Shown here: positions 26,014-34,847 of the stretch, piece by piece
Layout of the letters: the number at the start of each line of letters is the position of its first letter
How positions within the stretch are numbered: the first letter of the stretch is position 1
Assembly (NCBI RefSeq): GCF_035999195.1
Contig: NZ_DASYGY010000009.1
Span: 1,984,001 to 2,048,000 of the forward strand
DNA length: 64,000 nt
Source: Pseudoxanthomonas sp.
Lineage (GTDB): Bacteria > Pseudomonadota > Gammaproteobacteria > Xanthomonadales > Xanthomonadaceae
Direction of reading: 5' to 3'
The notes under the pieces: model-generated
Seen by the model: only the letters and a program-made list of their open reading frames with translations
Told to the model about the DNA's origin: nothing
The model's database searches: none
Made by a program: the position numbers and the translations under genes

Positions 26014-27975
26014 ATGATCCGTCCTTCGCCTTTCATCGTACTCGTTGCCCTCGCCGGCCTGTGTTCCGCCCCGTCCCTGCATGCGCAATCCCTCGACGCC
26101 CAGCGCCCCGCGATGCGCGATGCGCTCACCGCGGCGGAGGCCGGCCGCTTGGACGCCGCCGCATCGTCGTCGCTGGTCCGTCATCCGCTGTACGGCTGGC
26201 TGGAACTCGCTGCGCTGCGCCGCGACACCGACGCCATCACCAATGCGCAGGCGCAGGCGTTCCTCGCGCGCTACGACGGCCAGGCCGTCGCCACGCAGTT
26301 CCGCAATCTCTGGTTGGCCGCGCTCGCACGACGCCAGGACTGGCCGACCTTCCTCGCGGCGTGGAAGCCGACCGACAGCGTGGCGCTGCAGTGCGCCCAC
26401 CTGCAGGCGCGGCAGGCGACGGGCCGGACCGACGCGGCGTGGACCGAACAGGCGCAGGCGCTCTGGCGCAAGGGCGCCAAGTCGCTGCCCGACGGCTGCG
26501 ATCCGGTGTTCAACGTGCTCGCCAGCCAGGGCGGATTGGCCCCGGCGGTGCGCTGGGAACGCATCGAAGCCGCGGCCGTCGAGCGTCAGACCGGCGTGAT
26601 GCGCAGCGCCGCCCGCGGCCTGCCGGGCGACGAGGCCGCGCTGGCCAACGACTATGCCGCCTTCATCGATACCGTCCATCCGCGTGCGCTGAACTGGCCG
26701 AAGACCGACCGCAGCCGCCGCATAGCCGCGCATGGCCTGGCGAAGCTGGCCCAGAACGATCCCGACACCGCCGAACGCCTGCTGCCGCAGTACGCCGATG
26801 CGCTGGGCATGGGCGAGCGCGAGCGCGGCCAGGTGCTCTACCAGATCGCCTTGTGGACGGTCGCCTCGTACGGCCCGGATTCGGCGCGCCGGCTCGGCAA
26901 CGTACCGGAGTCGGCGTACGACGAGCGCCTGCACGAATGGCGCGTGCGCGACGCGCTGTCGCGCGGCGACTGGCCGGCGGCGCTGGCCGCGCTGAGGAAG
27001 ATGCCGGCGACGCAGCGCAACGATTCGCGCTGGCGCTACTTCGAGGCACGCATGAGCGAGAAGACCGGCGACCGCGCCGGCGCGCAGCGGCTGTTCCGCG
27101 AGACTGCGTCCAGCCCGACCTTCCATGGCTTCCTCGCCGCCGACCGGCTCGAACAGCCGTACGCCCTGTGCGCCTGGATCCCCAACGATGCCGCCACCGC
27201 CAAGCAGGCGGTCGCGCGCGACCCCGCCATCGTGCGTGCGATGGAACTGTGGCGCCTGGAGCGGCCGGGCTGGGCGACCGCGGAATGGAACGACGCGCTG
27301 TCGCGCTTCGACGACACCCAGCGCCGCATCGCCGTGGAGGTGGCGCAAGACAACGGCTGGTTCGACCGCGCGGTGTTCTCGCTGGGCAAGCAGCCGGACG
27401 AACAGCGCCTGTACCAGCTGCGCTTTCCGCTGCACCACGGCGACACCATCCGGCGCGAAGCCGCGAAGCACGACATCGACCCGGCCTGGGTCGCGGCCGA
27501 GATCCGCGCCGAGAGCATCTTCAATCCGAAGGCGCGCTCCGGCGCCAACGCGATGGGCCTGATGCAGGTGCTGCCGTCCACCGGGGCGGGCGTCGCCAAG
27601 CGATGGAACATCCCGTATGCCGGCGCGGCCAGCCTGTACGACGCCGACACCAACATCGCCATCGGTACCGCCTACCTGCGCGAGATGGAGGACAAGTACG
27701 GCGTGCCCTACGTCGCCATCGCCGCCTACAACGCGGGACCAGCGCCGACCGCGCGCTGGCAGGCGCAGCGGCCCGGCTTCGATCCGGACATCTGGATCGA
27801 GACAATCAGCTACAAGGAGACGCGCGAATACGTGGCGCGCGTGCTCGCCTTCAGCGTGATCTACGACTGGCGCCTCAACGGCACCGCGCTGCCGGTCAGC
27901 GACCGCCTGATGGGCCGCGTGCAGGCCAAGCGGAAGGCCTTCACCTGCCCGACCGCGCAGATGCCGAAGAGCTGA
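26014..27975 (+). CDS. slt: Soluble lytic murein transglycosylase
   Basis: The 653-residue periplasmic enzyme cleaves the MurNAc-GlcNAc bond of peptidoglycan with formation of anhydro-MurNAc. It has a signal peptide (about 1-24, LHAQ), a long superhelical U-shaped domain (about 40-470) and a C-terminal catalytic domain with the motif AEIRAESIFNPKARSGANAM (catalytic Glu) followed by GLMQVLP and IAAYNAGP. Length matches Slt70. ATG at 26014 sits in GGGATG, 78 bases from the divergent permease start. Confidence 0.93.
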   Translation: MIRPSPFIVLVALAGLCSAPSLHAQSLDAQRPAMRDALTAAEAGRLDAAASSSLVRHPLYGWLELAALRRDTDAITNAQAQAFLARYDGQAVATQFRNLWLAALARRQDWPTFLAAWKPTDSVALQCAHLQARQATGRTDAAWTEQAQALWRKGAKSLPDGCDPVFNVLASQGGLAPAVRWERIEAAAVERQTGVMRSAARGLPGDEAALANDYAAFIDTVHPRALNWPKTDRSRRIAAHGLAKLAQNDPDTAERLLPQYADALGMGERERGQVLYQIALWTVASYGPDSARRLGNVPESAYDERLHEWRVRDALSRGDWPAALAALRKMPATQRNDSRWRYFEARMSEKTGDRAGAQRLFRETASSPTFHGFLAADRLEQPYALCAWIPNDAATAKQAVARDPAIVRAMELWRLERPGWATAEWNDALSRFDDTQRRIAVEVAQDNGWFDRAVFSLGKQPDEQRLYQLRFPLHHGDTIRREAAKHDIDPAWVAAEIRAESIFNPKARSGANAMGLMQVLPSTGAGVAKRWNIPYAGAASLYDADTNIAIGTAYLREMEDKYGVPYVAIAAYNAGPAPTARWQAQRPGFDPDIWIETISYKETREYVARVLAFSVIYDWRLNGTALPVSDRLMGRVQAKRKAFTCPTAQMPKS

Positions 27976-27988
27976 TGACGCTGCTCCT

Positions 27989-28134
27989 CTGTAGGAGCGA
28001 CGTCAGTCGCGACCGCGGAAACAGAACGGCCCACGTGCCGCACCAGGAAGTCACGTCATCCGCGGCTCCCTTGCGCACGATCGCAAGCCCATGACCGGCA
28101 CCGGCTGCGGTCGCGACTCACGTCGCTCCTACAG
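27989..28134. repeat. Paired GTAG-headed REP palindromes (BIME-like)
   Basis: Two 28-base arms, at 27989-28016 and 28107-28134, are inverted copies with a single mismatch. Each begins with CTGTAGGAGCGACGT and carries GTCGCGACCGC. They enclose about 90 bases and lie between slt and cca. The GTAG head and the inverted pairing match the REP elements known from Stenotrophomonas and Xanthomonas. They may fold into a long hairpin and end the slt transcript. Confidence 0.85.
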
Positions 28135-28173
28135 GACGACCGCATGGTGGCTTCAATCCGGCATCATGCCGGC

Positions 28174-29403
28174 ATGAAGACCTATCTCGTCGGCGGCGCG
28201 GTACGCGACCGGTTGCTGGGCCTGCCCCCCGGCGACCGGGACTGGGTCGTGGTCGGCGCCACGCAGGCGCAGATGGAAGCGCTGGGGTTCAAGGCGGTCG
28301 GCCGCGACTTCCCGGTGTTCCTGCATCCGGAGACGGGCGAGGAACACGCGCTGGCGCGCACCGAGCGCAAGAGCGGGCGCGGCTACCGGGGCTTCGTGGT
28401 CGACGCCGATCCCTCGGTGACGCTGGAGCAGGATCTGCAGCGCCGCGACTTCACCGTCAACGCCATCGCGGAGGATGCGGACGGCGCCCTGGTCGACCCC
28501 TATGGCGGCGCGCGCGACATCGAAGCGCGCGTGCTGCGCCATGTGGGCCCGGCCTTCGCCGAGGATCCCCTGCGCGTGCTGCGGGCGGCGCGCTTCATGG
28601 CCCGGTTCGCATCGCTCGGGTTCACGGTCGCGCCGGAGACGATGGCGCTGATGCGCGGCATGGTCGCGAGCGGCGAACTCGACGCCCTGGTACCCGAGCG
28701 CGTCTGGCAGGAACTGCGGCGCGCCCTGGCCTCCGCCACGCCCTCGGCCTTCCTCGCCACGCTGCGCGCCTGCGGCGCACTGGCCGTGGTGTTGCCCGAA
28801 GTCGATGCGCTGTACGGCATACCCCAGCGCGCGGAGTACCACCCGGAGGTCGACACCGGCGTGCACCAGGAGATGGTCAGCGACATGGCGGCGCGGCTGG
28901 CGCCGGGCGACGCGCGCATCGGCTTCGCGGCGCTGGTGCACGACCTGGGCAAGGCGCTGACGCCGGCCGAGGTGCTGCCCAAGCACATCGGCCACGAACA
29001 TGCCGGCGTGAAGCCGGTGCTCGCGCTGTGCGAGCGCCTCAGGGTGCCGCTCGATCATCGCGAGCTGGCGGTGATGGCCTGTCGCGAACACCTCAACGTG
29101 CACCGCCTGTCCGAACTGCGCGATGCGACCGTGGTCGAACTGCTCACCCGCTGCGACGCATTCCGCCGACCCGAACGCATCCCGTGGCTGGCCACCGTCT
29201 GCGAGGCCGACAAGCGCGGGCGCGGCGGCAACGAGGATGCCGAGTATCCGCAGGGCCGCGAGCTGGTGCGCCTGCACCAGGCCGCGCTGCAGGTCAGCGC
29301 CCGCGACGTGGTCCGCGACGGCATGAAGGGGCCGGAGGTCGGGGCGGCCGTGCAGGCTGCGCGGGTGGCGGCCGTGCATCGCGCCCGTCGGACGGGCGGC
29401 TGA
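28174..29403 (+). CDS. cca: CCA tRNA nucleotidyltransferase, multifunctional type
   Basis: The 409-residue enzyme adds and repairs the 3' CCA of tRNA. It has the nucleotidyltransferase signature VGGAVRDRLLG with the following DRDWVVVG (metal aspartates), the RRDFTVNAIA block, and a C-terminal HD domain (VHDLGK, EHLNVHR) as in the E. coli enzyme with phosphohydrolase activity. ATG at 28174 starts the conserved MKTYLVGG; the upstream in-frame ATG at 28144 adds only a stretch next to the REP element. Confidence 0.95.
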   Translation: MKTYLVGGAVRDRLLGLPPGDRDWVVVGATQAQMEALGFKAVGRDFPVFLHPETGEEHALARTERKSGRGYRGFVVDADPSVTLEQDLQRRDFTVNAIAEDADGALVDPYGGARDIEARVLRHVGPAFAEDPLRVLRAARFMARFASLGFTVAPETMALMRGMVASGELDALVPERVWQELRRALASATPSAFLATLRACGALAVVLPEVDALYGIPQRAEYHPEVDTGVHQEMVSDMAARLAPGDARIGFAALVHDLGKALTPAEVLPKHIGHEHAGVKPVLALCERLRVPLDHRELAVMACREHLNVHRLSELRDATVVELLTRCDAFRRPERIPWLATVCEADKRGRGGNEDAEYPQGRELVRLHQAALQVSARDVVRDGMKGPEVGAAVQAARVAAVHRARRTGG

Positions 29404-29487
29404 TCCGCGCGCGCCATCGCGGTGGCGGACAGGGTATCGTCGCGCTCGCGGCGTCGGGTCCGCGCATCGCCACCCAAGGGGAACGCC

Positions 29488-30150
29488 ATGGAACGCGCAC
29501 GCACGTTGCTTTATGTCGGCCTGGCCGGCGCCGGCCTGTGGGGCGTCGACGCCCGGGCCGATGACTACATCACCTGCGAAAGCCGCAACGACCGCTACCA
29601 GAGCTGTCCGATCGATACGGCCGGCTACGTGACGCTGGACCGCCAGCTGTCCGGCACGGCCTGCACGCAGGGCCGCACCTGGGACTACAACCGCCGCGAG
29701 ATCTGGGTCGACGACGGCTGCCGCGCCACGTTCCGCGTGCACACCAGTTCGTCGGGCCACCACGACGACAACCACGATGCCAAGGTCGCCGCCGGCGTGC
29801 TGATCGGCGCCGCCATCCTGGGCGCCATCGCGCACAACGCCAACAGGAACGACGACAAGTACGACGACGAGCGCTACCAGGGCGCGCGGCACAGCTCGTA
29901 CGTGCCGTCGTGGATGATCGGCACGTTCGAGGGCTACAACCCGGTGTACGACCGCGACGTCACCCTGACCATCAGCAGCGACGGACGCGCCACCGCGCGC
30001 GCGCGCGACCAGACGGTCAACGGCTGGATCAACGACGGCCGCCTCAACGTGGGCAACACCTCGTTCGACATCGACCAGTCCCGCGACGGCCTGGTGACCA
30101 CCCAGGTCGGCGACCGCCACAACGAAGTCCGCTACCGCCGCGTCCGCTGA
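29488..30150 (+). CDS. DUF3011-domain exported protein
   Basis: The 220-residue protein has a signal peptide (about 1-22, ARAD). The mature part begins with a DUF3011-type domain (ITCESRNDRYQSCPIDT, cysteine pairs, WDYNRREIWVDDGCRA, about 25-85), followed by an Asp/His-rich linker with a short hydrophobic glycine-rich helix (GVLIGAAILGAIAHN) and a C-terminal beta domain (about 155-220). ATG at 29488 follows AAGGGG. Function of the domain is unknown. Confidence 0.82.
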   Translation: MERARTLLYVGLAGAGLWGVDARADDYITCESRNDRYQSCPIDTAGYVTLDRQLSGTACTQGRTWDYNRREIWVDDGCRATFRVHTSSSGHHDDNHDAKVAAGVLIGAAILGAIAHNANRNDDKYDDERYQGARHSSYVPSWMIGTFEGYNPVYDRDVTLTISSDGRATARARDQTVNGWINDGRLNVGNTSFDIDQSRDGLVTTQVGDRHNEVRYRRVR

Positions 30151-30208
30151 GACGCGAGCGCATCGTTGGCGTGGCCGCGATCAAGGCGACCACGCCAGCC
30201 GCCCGGCC

Positions 30209-30874
30209 TCACGGCACCGGCGTGCAGCTCAGCTTGTTGCCGAAGAAGTCCACGGTGGCCTCGCCCTGGTGTTCCCAGTACTCGATGCCGACGCGTCCGT
30301 ACTTGGCGCCGCTGGCGGCCGGCTGCGGGAACACGATCGCCTGGTCGTTGCCCCAGGTCATCACCGCGGCGGGCGGATCGATGTCGTGGTAGTAGACCAT
30401 CGTGAACGGCAGGCGGTTGTCGCTGCAGCGGTACTCGACCGGCGTCGGCACCACCATGCCCGGCGCACCGATGGCCAGTTCGACCAGGCGCGTGCGATAG
30501 GCCTCCAACACGCAGAGGCGCTGGTCCGCCTGCTTCCAGCAATCGTCGCGGCCCATGGCCCAGCCACGCTGCACCGCCGGGTCCGCCTCCTTGCGCTCGG
30601 CATAACGCGCGGCCAACTGCCGATCCAGCGCGGCGAGTTCGGCATCGCCGCAGACGAGTTTCTCGGCATCGCTCGCCGCCTTGGCGCAGTCGAAGGACGG
30701 CGGCGCCATCGCGGGCGCAGCGGGCGGTGCGGTCGGTGCGGGCACGTCGCGGGTCGGCGCGGCGGTGGCCGACCCCGTCTCCGCCGGCCGGGGCGCCGGT
30801 GCGGCGGGAGGAACGGCCTCGCGGGTGCAACCGGCGAGCAGCCACAGGGCGATGCAGGACAGGAACGCTTTCAT
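30209..30874 (-). CDS. Lipoprotein with LprI-like and MliC-like regions (putative lysozyme inhibitor)
   Basis: The 221-residue protein begins with a lipoprotein signal (LLAGC, Cys16) and an Ala/Pro/Thr linker. Residues about 60-120 (FDCAKAASDAEKLVCGDAEL, DDCWKQADQRLCVLEAYRTR) carry the cysteine pattern of LprI-type lysozyme inhibitors. Residues about 145-221 (VEYRCSDNRLPFTMVYY, ending GNKLSCTPVP) fit the MliC fold that plugs the c-type lysozyme cleft. It may protect the envelope against host or predator lysozyme. The two-domain assignment is by motif only. It converges with the DUF3011 gene. Confidence 0.75.
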   Translation of the reverse strand: MKAFLSCIALWLLAGCTREAVPPAAPAPRPAETGSATAAPTRDVPAPTAPPAAPAMAPPSFDCAKAASDAEKLVCGDAELAALDRQLAARYAERKEADPAVQRGWAMGRDDCWKQADQRLCVLEAYRTRLVELAIGAPGMVVPTPVEYRCSDNRLPFTMVYYHDIDPPAAVMTWGNDQAIVFPQPAASGAKYGRVGIEYWEHQGEATVDFFGNKLSCTPVP

Positions 30875-30931
30875 GGTCGGGTTCCGGCAGGGCGGAGGCG
30901 CATGCTAGCGCCGCCGCCGTGAGGACGGGCG

Positions 30932-32191
30932 TCAACGCGACAGGCGGAGGCGACCGAGGGTGCCGCGTCCGGGTGCCGACTGGATCGACAGCGTCCAGCC
31001 CAGGTGCTCGCACAGCCGCGCGAGCAGGTCCAGGCCGATGCCGCCGCCCTCGCGACCGCCGCCGCGCGCCATCTGCGCATACAGGCGGCTGATGGCTTCC
31101 GGCGTCATGCCGTGGCCGGGGTCCTGCACGGTGACCGTGGCGTCGGCGTCCAGGCCGATGCGGATCTCGCCGCTGTCGCTGTTCTCGATGGCGTTGCGCA
31201 GCAGGTTGCCGATCGCCGCCTGCACGATGTGCAGCGGGGCCGACACGCTGCAGGGTTCCAGCGACTCGACCACGACCGTCAGGTCCTTGCCCGTCATCAG
31301 GTGGCGATGGTCCTCGATGATCTCCGGCAGCAGTTCGTGCAGGGGCACGACCTCGTTGCTGCGCGTGAGGCGCGCGGGATCCTTGGCCAGCGCGAGCAGC
31401 AGGGCGATCAGGCGTTCGACATCGCGTGCGGTGCGGTGGATGCGCCCGACCTGCTGGCGCGCGGGCGGCGGCAGGTCCGGCTGGCCGAGCGCCAGTTCGC
31501 TGGCCCCGGCGATGATGGCGATGGGCGTGCGCAGCTCGTGGCTGGCGGTATCGATGAACACGCGCTCGCGCTCGACGAAGTCATCCTGCCGCCGCAGGTA
31601 GTCGTTGAGGGCATTGGTGATGACGTGCAATTCGGAGCTCGCGCTGTCGGCCACCGCCACGCGCTGGCCGGCATGGTCCGGCGACAGCGCGCCGATGTCC
31701 CCGGCCAGCTCGGACAGCGGGCGCAGCGCCTTGCGCACGCCACGGGAGGCGAGCACGCCGATCACCGCCAGCGCCACCAGCGCCAGCAGTAGCGACCCGG
31801 CGATCAGCACCTCCTCCACGGTCTCGATGCCGGTGATGTCGCGCACGACGAAGTAATCCACGTCGCGCACGCGACTGACCAGCACCACGTTCTCGCGGCC
31901 CCCGAACCAGAAGTCGTCGTGCACGCCGCGCGGCAGCGTGGACAGGCCCGGCGGCGGCGGACGGCCCGGCACCTGGTAGATCCGCAGTGTCCCGGTGTCG
32001 AGCCACGCGTAGCGGGGATCGTCGGCCTGCCGCTGCAGGTGCTGGGCGATCTCCCGCTGCAGCAGCGATTTCCAGATCCGGTCTTCGAGGAAATCGTCGG
32101 CGAACACCAGCACGATGACCACGGCCAGCAACGCCGCATAGCCGCCGAGCAGGCGCCGGATCTGCGCATGCAGGCTGCGATGGCGCGTCAT
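30932..32191 (-). CDS. Sensor histidine kinase of the envelope-modification two-component system
   Basis: The 419-residue inner-membrane kinase has two membrane helices (about 12-32 and 128-150) flanking a periplasmic sensor of about 95 residues, a HAMP-like linker, HisKA with His218 in DTASHELRTP, and an HATPase domain (NLLRNAIENS, DPGHGMT, GGGIGLDLL). ATG at 32191 overlaps the regulator stop in ATGA, so the pair is co-translated. The size and divergent target genes recall PmrB-type sensors, though its periplasmic part is not evidently metal-binding. Confidence 0.9.
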   Translation of the reverse strand: MTRHRSLHAQIRRLLGGYAALLAVVIVLVFADDFLEDRIWKSLLQREIAQHLQRQADDPRYAWLDTGTLRIYQVPGRPPPPGLSTLPRGVHDDFWFGGRENVVLVSRVRDVDYFVVRDITGIETVEEVLIAGSLLLALVALAVIGVLASRGVRKALRPLSELAGDIGALSPDHAGQRVAVADSASSELHVITNALNDYLRRQDDFVERERVFIDTASHELRTPIAIIAGASELALGQPDLPPPARQQVGRIHRTARDVERLIALLLALAKDPARLTRSNEVVPLHELLPEIIEDHRHLMTGKDLTVVVESLEPCSVSAPLHIVQAAIGNLLRNAIENSDSGEIRIGLDADATVTVQDPGHGMTPEAISRLYAQMARGGGREGGGIGLDLLARLCEHLGWTLSIQSAPGRGTLGRLRLSR

Positions 32192-32880
32192 GCGGGCCCG
32201 GCCCCGTGCGGCACCGCGAGGCGATAGCCGGTCCGCGGCAGGGTCTGGATCAGTTTGACCGCGAACGGACCATCGACACTGCGCCGCAGCTCGTAGATGT
32301 GGGAGCGGAGCATGTCGCCGTCCGGCGGATCGTCGCCCCACACGGCGTGCTCCAGCTGCTGCCGGGTGACGGCGGCGGGGCTGGCCTGCATCAGCGTCTC
32401 CAGCAGTTTGCGGCAGGCCGGATACAGGTGCAGCGGCTGGCCGGCACGCGTGACCTCCAGCGTCGCCAGATCCAGTTTCAGGTCGTGCACCTCCAGCACC
32501 TTGCGCCGCTGCCGGCCGTGCAGGCGCGCCATCAGCGCTTCCAGCCGCACTTCCAGTTCCGGCAGGGCGAACGGCTTGGTCAGGTAGTCGTCGGCACCGG
32601 CGCGGAAGCCCGCGATCTTGTCCGGCAGCTCGTCGCGTGCGGTCAGCATGATCACCGGCACGTCGGAGGCATGGTCCTCGCGCAACCGCCGCAGCACCTC
32701 CGGGCCTTCCAGCCGCGGCAGCATCCAGTCCAGCACCACCGCGTCGTAGGGCTGCGTACTGGCCAGATGCAGGCCGGTCACGCCGTCGGGCGCGGCGTCG
32801 AGCGTGTGGCCGCGCGCCTCGAAGTAGTCGAACAGGTTCGCCACCAGGTTCCGGTTGTCTTCGATCACCAGCAGCCGCAT
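32188..32880 (-). CDS. OmpR/PhoB-family response regulator
   Basis: The 230-residue regulator has a receiver domain (Glu8-Asp9, phosphoacceptor Asp51 in VVLDWMLPR, TARDE, Lys at KPF) and a C-terminal winged helix (VTRQQLEHAVWGDDPPDGDM, SHIYELRRSVD, TLPRTGYRL). It is the first gene of the pair and overlaps the kinase by four bases. It is divergent from the ArnT-like gene across 133 bases that hold a direct repeat, so control of the envelope operon is likely. Confidence 0.92.
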   Translation of the reverse strand: MRLLVIEDNRNLVANLFDYFEARGHTLDAAPDGVTGLHLASTQPYDAVVLDWMLPRLEGPEVLRRLREDHASDVPVIMLTARDELPDKIAGFRAGADDYLTKPFALPELEVRLEALMARLHGRQRRKVLEVHDLKLDLATLEVTRAGQPLHLYPACRKLLETLMQASPAAVTRQQLEHAVWGDDPPDGDMLRSHIYELRRSVDGPFAVKLIQTLPRTGYRLAVPHGAGPA

Positions 32881-32944
32881 GGGAGCATCCGCACCAAGGG
32901 GAGGCCGGCAGCATCGCAGGCCGGACGTCGAAGCGCCGTCGGAA

Positions 32945-32966
32945 TTACGACGGTTCTCTTACGTCG
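32945..32966. promoter_or_regulatory. Direct repeat TTACGACG / TTACGTCG, candidate regulator site
   Basis: Two near-identical octamers at 32945-32952 and 32959-32966 are separated by six bases, in the gap between the regulator and the ArnT-like gene. Tandem half-sites are what OmpR-family dimers bind. The repeat lies 48 bases before the ArnT-like start. No footprint data; proposal only. Confidence 0.4.
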
Positions 32967-33013
32967 CATGATCCACCATCGCGCGCCCGCCTGCCGACTG
33001 CCCGACCCCGCCC

Positions 33014-34720
33014 ATGCGATCCCTCCGCTTCCGACACGCCCCGCACTGGCAGACGCCGCTGCTGCTCGCGCTGATGGTGTGGGCCCTGCTGGCAGGCCTG
33101 GGACTGCGCGAACCGATGCCGGCCGACGAGCCGCGCTTCGTGCTCGCCGCGCGCACGATGGTGGACACGGGCCAGTGGCTGTTCCCGCATCGCGGCATCC
33201 AGCTGTATGCCGAAAAGCCGCCGACCTTCATGTGGCTGCAGGCCGCCAGCTACGGGCTGGTGCGCGACTGGCAGGTAGCGTTCCTGCTGCCGTCGCTGCT
33301 GGCCGGCCTGCTGACGCTATGGCTGTCGGGCGATCTCGCGCGCCGGCTGTGGGGACGCCGCGCCGTGCCGTATGCGGTCTTCGGCCTGTTCGTCTGCCTG
33401 CAGTTCGCGCTGCAGGCCAAGCGTGCACAGATCGACATGGTGCTGGTGGGCATGACCACGCTGTCGCTGTGGGCGCTGCTGCGCTACCTGCTGGAAAGGC
33501 CGAGCGCGTGGCTGCTGGCGCTGGGCACGTTCGCGGCAGGACTGGGCACGGTGACGAAGGGGGTCGGCTTCCTGCCGCTGCTGGTCTTCCTGCCGTGGCT
33601 GTGGGTGCGAGGGAGATCGCGACGGGCGTTGCCGTCGCACCGTGGCGTCGACGCGCTGGCGGGCGTGGCGGGCTTCCTGCTGGGCGCGGGGGTGTGGCTG
33701 GTGCCGATGCTGTCCGTCGCCCTCACCTCCGCCGACCCCGCCCTGCACGCCTACGCGCGCGAGATGCTGTTCAAGCAGACCGGCACGCGCTATGCCAACG
33801 CCTGGCACCACGTGAAGCCGGCCTGGTACTACCTGCAGACGATGGCAACGCTGTGGCTGCCGGGCGTGCTGCTGGCGCCCTGGCTGCTGCCGGCCTGGTG
33901 GCGACGTCTGCGCCGCGTCGATCCGCGCTACGCGCTGCTGTTGGGCTGGGCGCTGCTGGTGCTGCTGTTCTTCAGCGCCAGTCCGGGCAAGCGCGAGGTC
34001 TACATCTTCCCGATGCTGCCGGCGCTGGCGGTGGCGGCAGCGCCCCTGCTGTCCGGGCTGCTGCGGCGTCGCGGCGTGCGTGCCGTGCTGTGGAGTTACC
34101 TGGCCGTCCTGGCGACGGTCGCCGCTGCGCTGGGACTGTGGCTGCTGACGGCATCGCCGGAACGCGTGCAGGCGCTGGTCGAGGGTCGTGGCATGGACCT
34201 GGACACGGTGGCGCAGCTGGCGCGGTGGCTGCTCGGCTTCGCGCTGGTCGCGGTGGTCGTGATGGTCGCTGCACGGCGACGCATCGTGGTGGCGGTGGTC
34301 GCCGTGACGGCGGCACTGTGGACGGCCTGGGGCATGGGCTTCATGCCCGCGCTCAGTCCCGACAGCTCGGCACGGGCGTTGATGCAGCGGGTCGGTGAGC
34401 GCATCGGACCGGACGCGGAACTGGCGATGCTGGGCTGGCGCGAGCAGCACCTGCTGCAGGCGGACCGGCCGGTGACCGACTTCGGCTTCAAGCGGCCGTG
34501 GGTCGAGCAGTGGCAGCACGCGCACGCCTGGCTGGTGGCCGCGCCCGACCGTCGCTGGCTGTTCCTGCGCAAGCAGGCGATCGGTCCGTGCCTGGATCCG
34601 GCCAAGGTCATCGACATCGGTGCGTCCAACCGGCGCGAATGGATCCTGGCGCCCGGCGCGGCGTGGATCGACGGGTGCGACGTGCCGGCGAGCTGGTCCG
34701 CCGACGTCAGCGAAGACTGA
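33014..34720 (+). CDS. ArnT-like lipid-linked glycosyltransferase (GT-C)
   Basis: The 568-residue inner-membrane protein has about 12 membrane segments and the GT-C pattern: PADEPRFVLAARTMV with acidic catalytic residues in the first periplasmic loop, and AEKPPTFMWLQAASYGL. Family members (ArnT, FlmK) move a sugar from undecaprenyl phosphate to lipid A. It opens a unit with PAP2, EptA-like, GT2 and LAB_N genes, so lipid A or another envelope glycan is the likely acceptor. The sugar is unknown; no arnA/arnB-type synthesis genes are in the window. Confidence 0.85.
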   Translation: MRSLRFRHAPHWQTPLLLALMVWALLAGLGLREPMPADEPRFVLAARTMVDTGQWLFPHRGIQLYAEKPPTFMWLQAASYGLVRDWQVAFLLPSLLAGLLTLWLSGDLARRLWGRRAVPYAVFGLFVCLQFALQAKRAQIDMVLVGMTTLSLWALLRYLLERPSAWLLALGTFAAGLGTVTKGVGFLPLLVFLPWLWVRGRSRRALPSHRGVDALAGVAGFLLGAGVWLVPMLSVALTSADPALHAYAREMLFKQTGTRYANAWHHVKPAWYYLQTMATLWLPGVLLAPWLLPAWWRRLRRVDPRYALLLGWALLVLLFFSASPGKREVYIFPMLPALAVAAAPLLSGLLRRRGVRAVLWSYLAVLATVAAALGLWLLTASPERVQALVEGRGMDLDTVAQLARWLLGFALVAVVVMVAARRRIVVAVVAVTAALWTAWGMGFMPALSPDSSARALMQRVGERIGPDAELAMLGWREQHLLQADRPVTDFGFKRPWVEQWQHAHAWLVAAPDRRWLFLRKQAIGPCLDPAKVIDIGASNRREWILAPGAAWIDGCDVPASWSADVSED

Positions 34721-34847
34721 ATACTGGGCAACGCGCTCGGCGCCGAACGCGTAGGTGCGCGCGGCTTAACGCGGTTCCGACGCCGGTCCGACCGCGCTAC
34801 GACACTGTGGCGACGAGCATGCGCGCACCTTGTGCCGCGCGCTTCGC

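Noticed and set aside
25153..27471. The TauE/SafE gene as part of a 772-codon protein
   Set aside because: The upstream extension is antisense to slt; ATG 25935 has a ribosome site and the first membrane helix follows at once.
30167..30197. Terminator between the DUF3011 and lysozyme-inhibitor-like genes
   Set aside because: TGGCGTGG / CCACGCCA can pair, but the loop is 15 bases and there is no T-run on either side.
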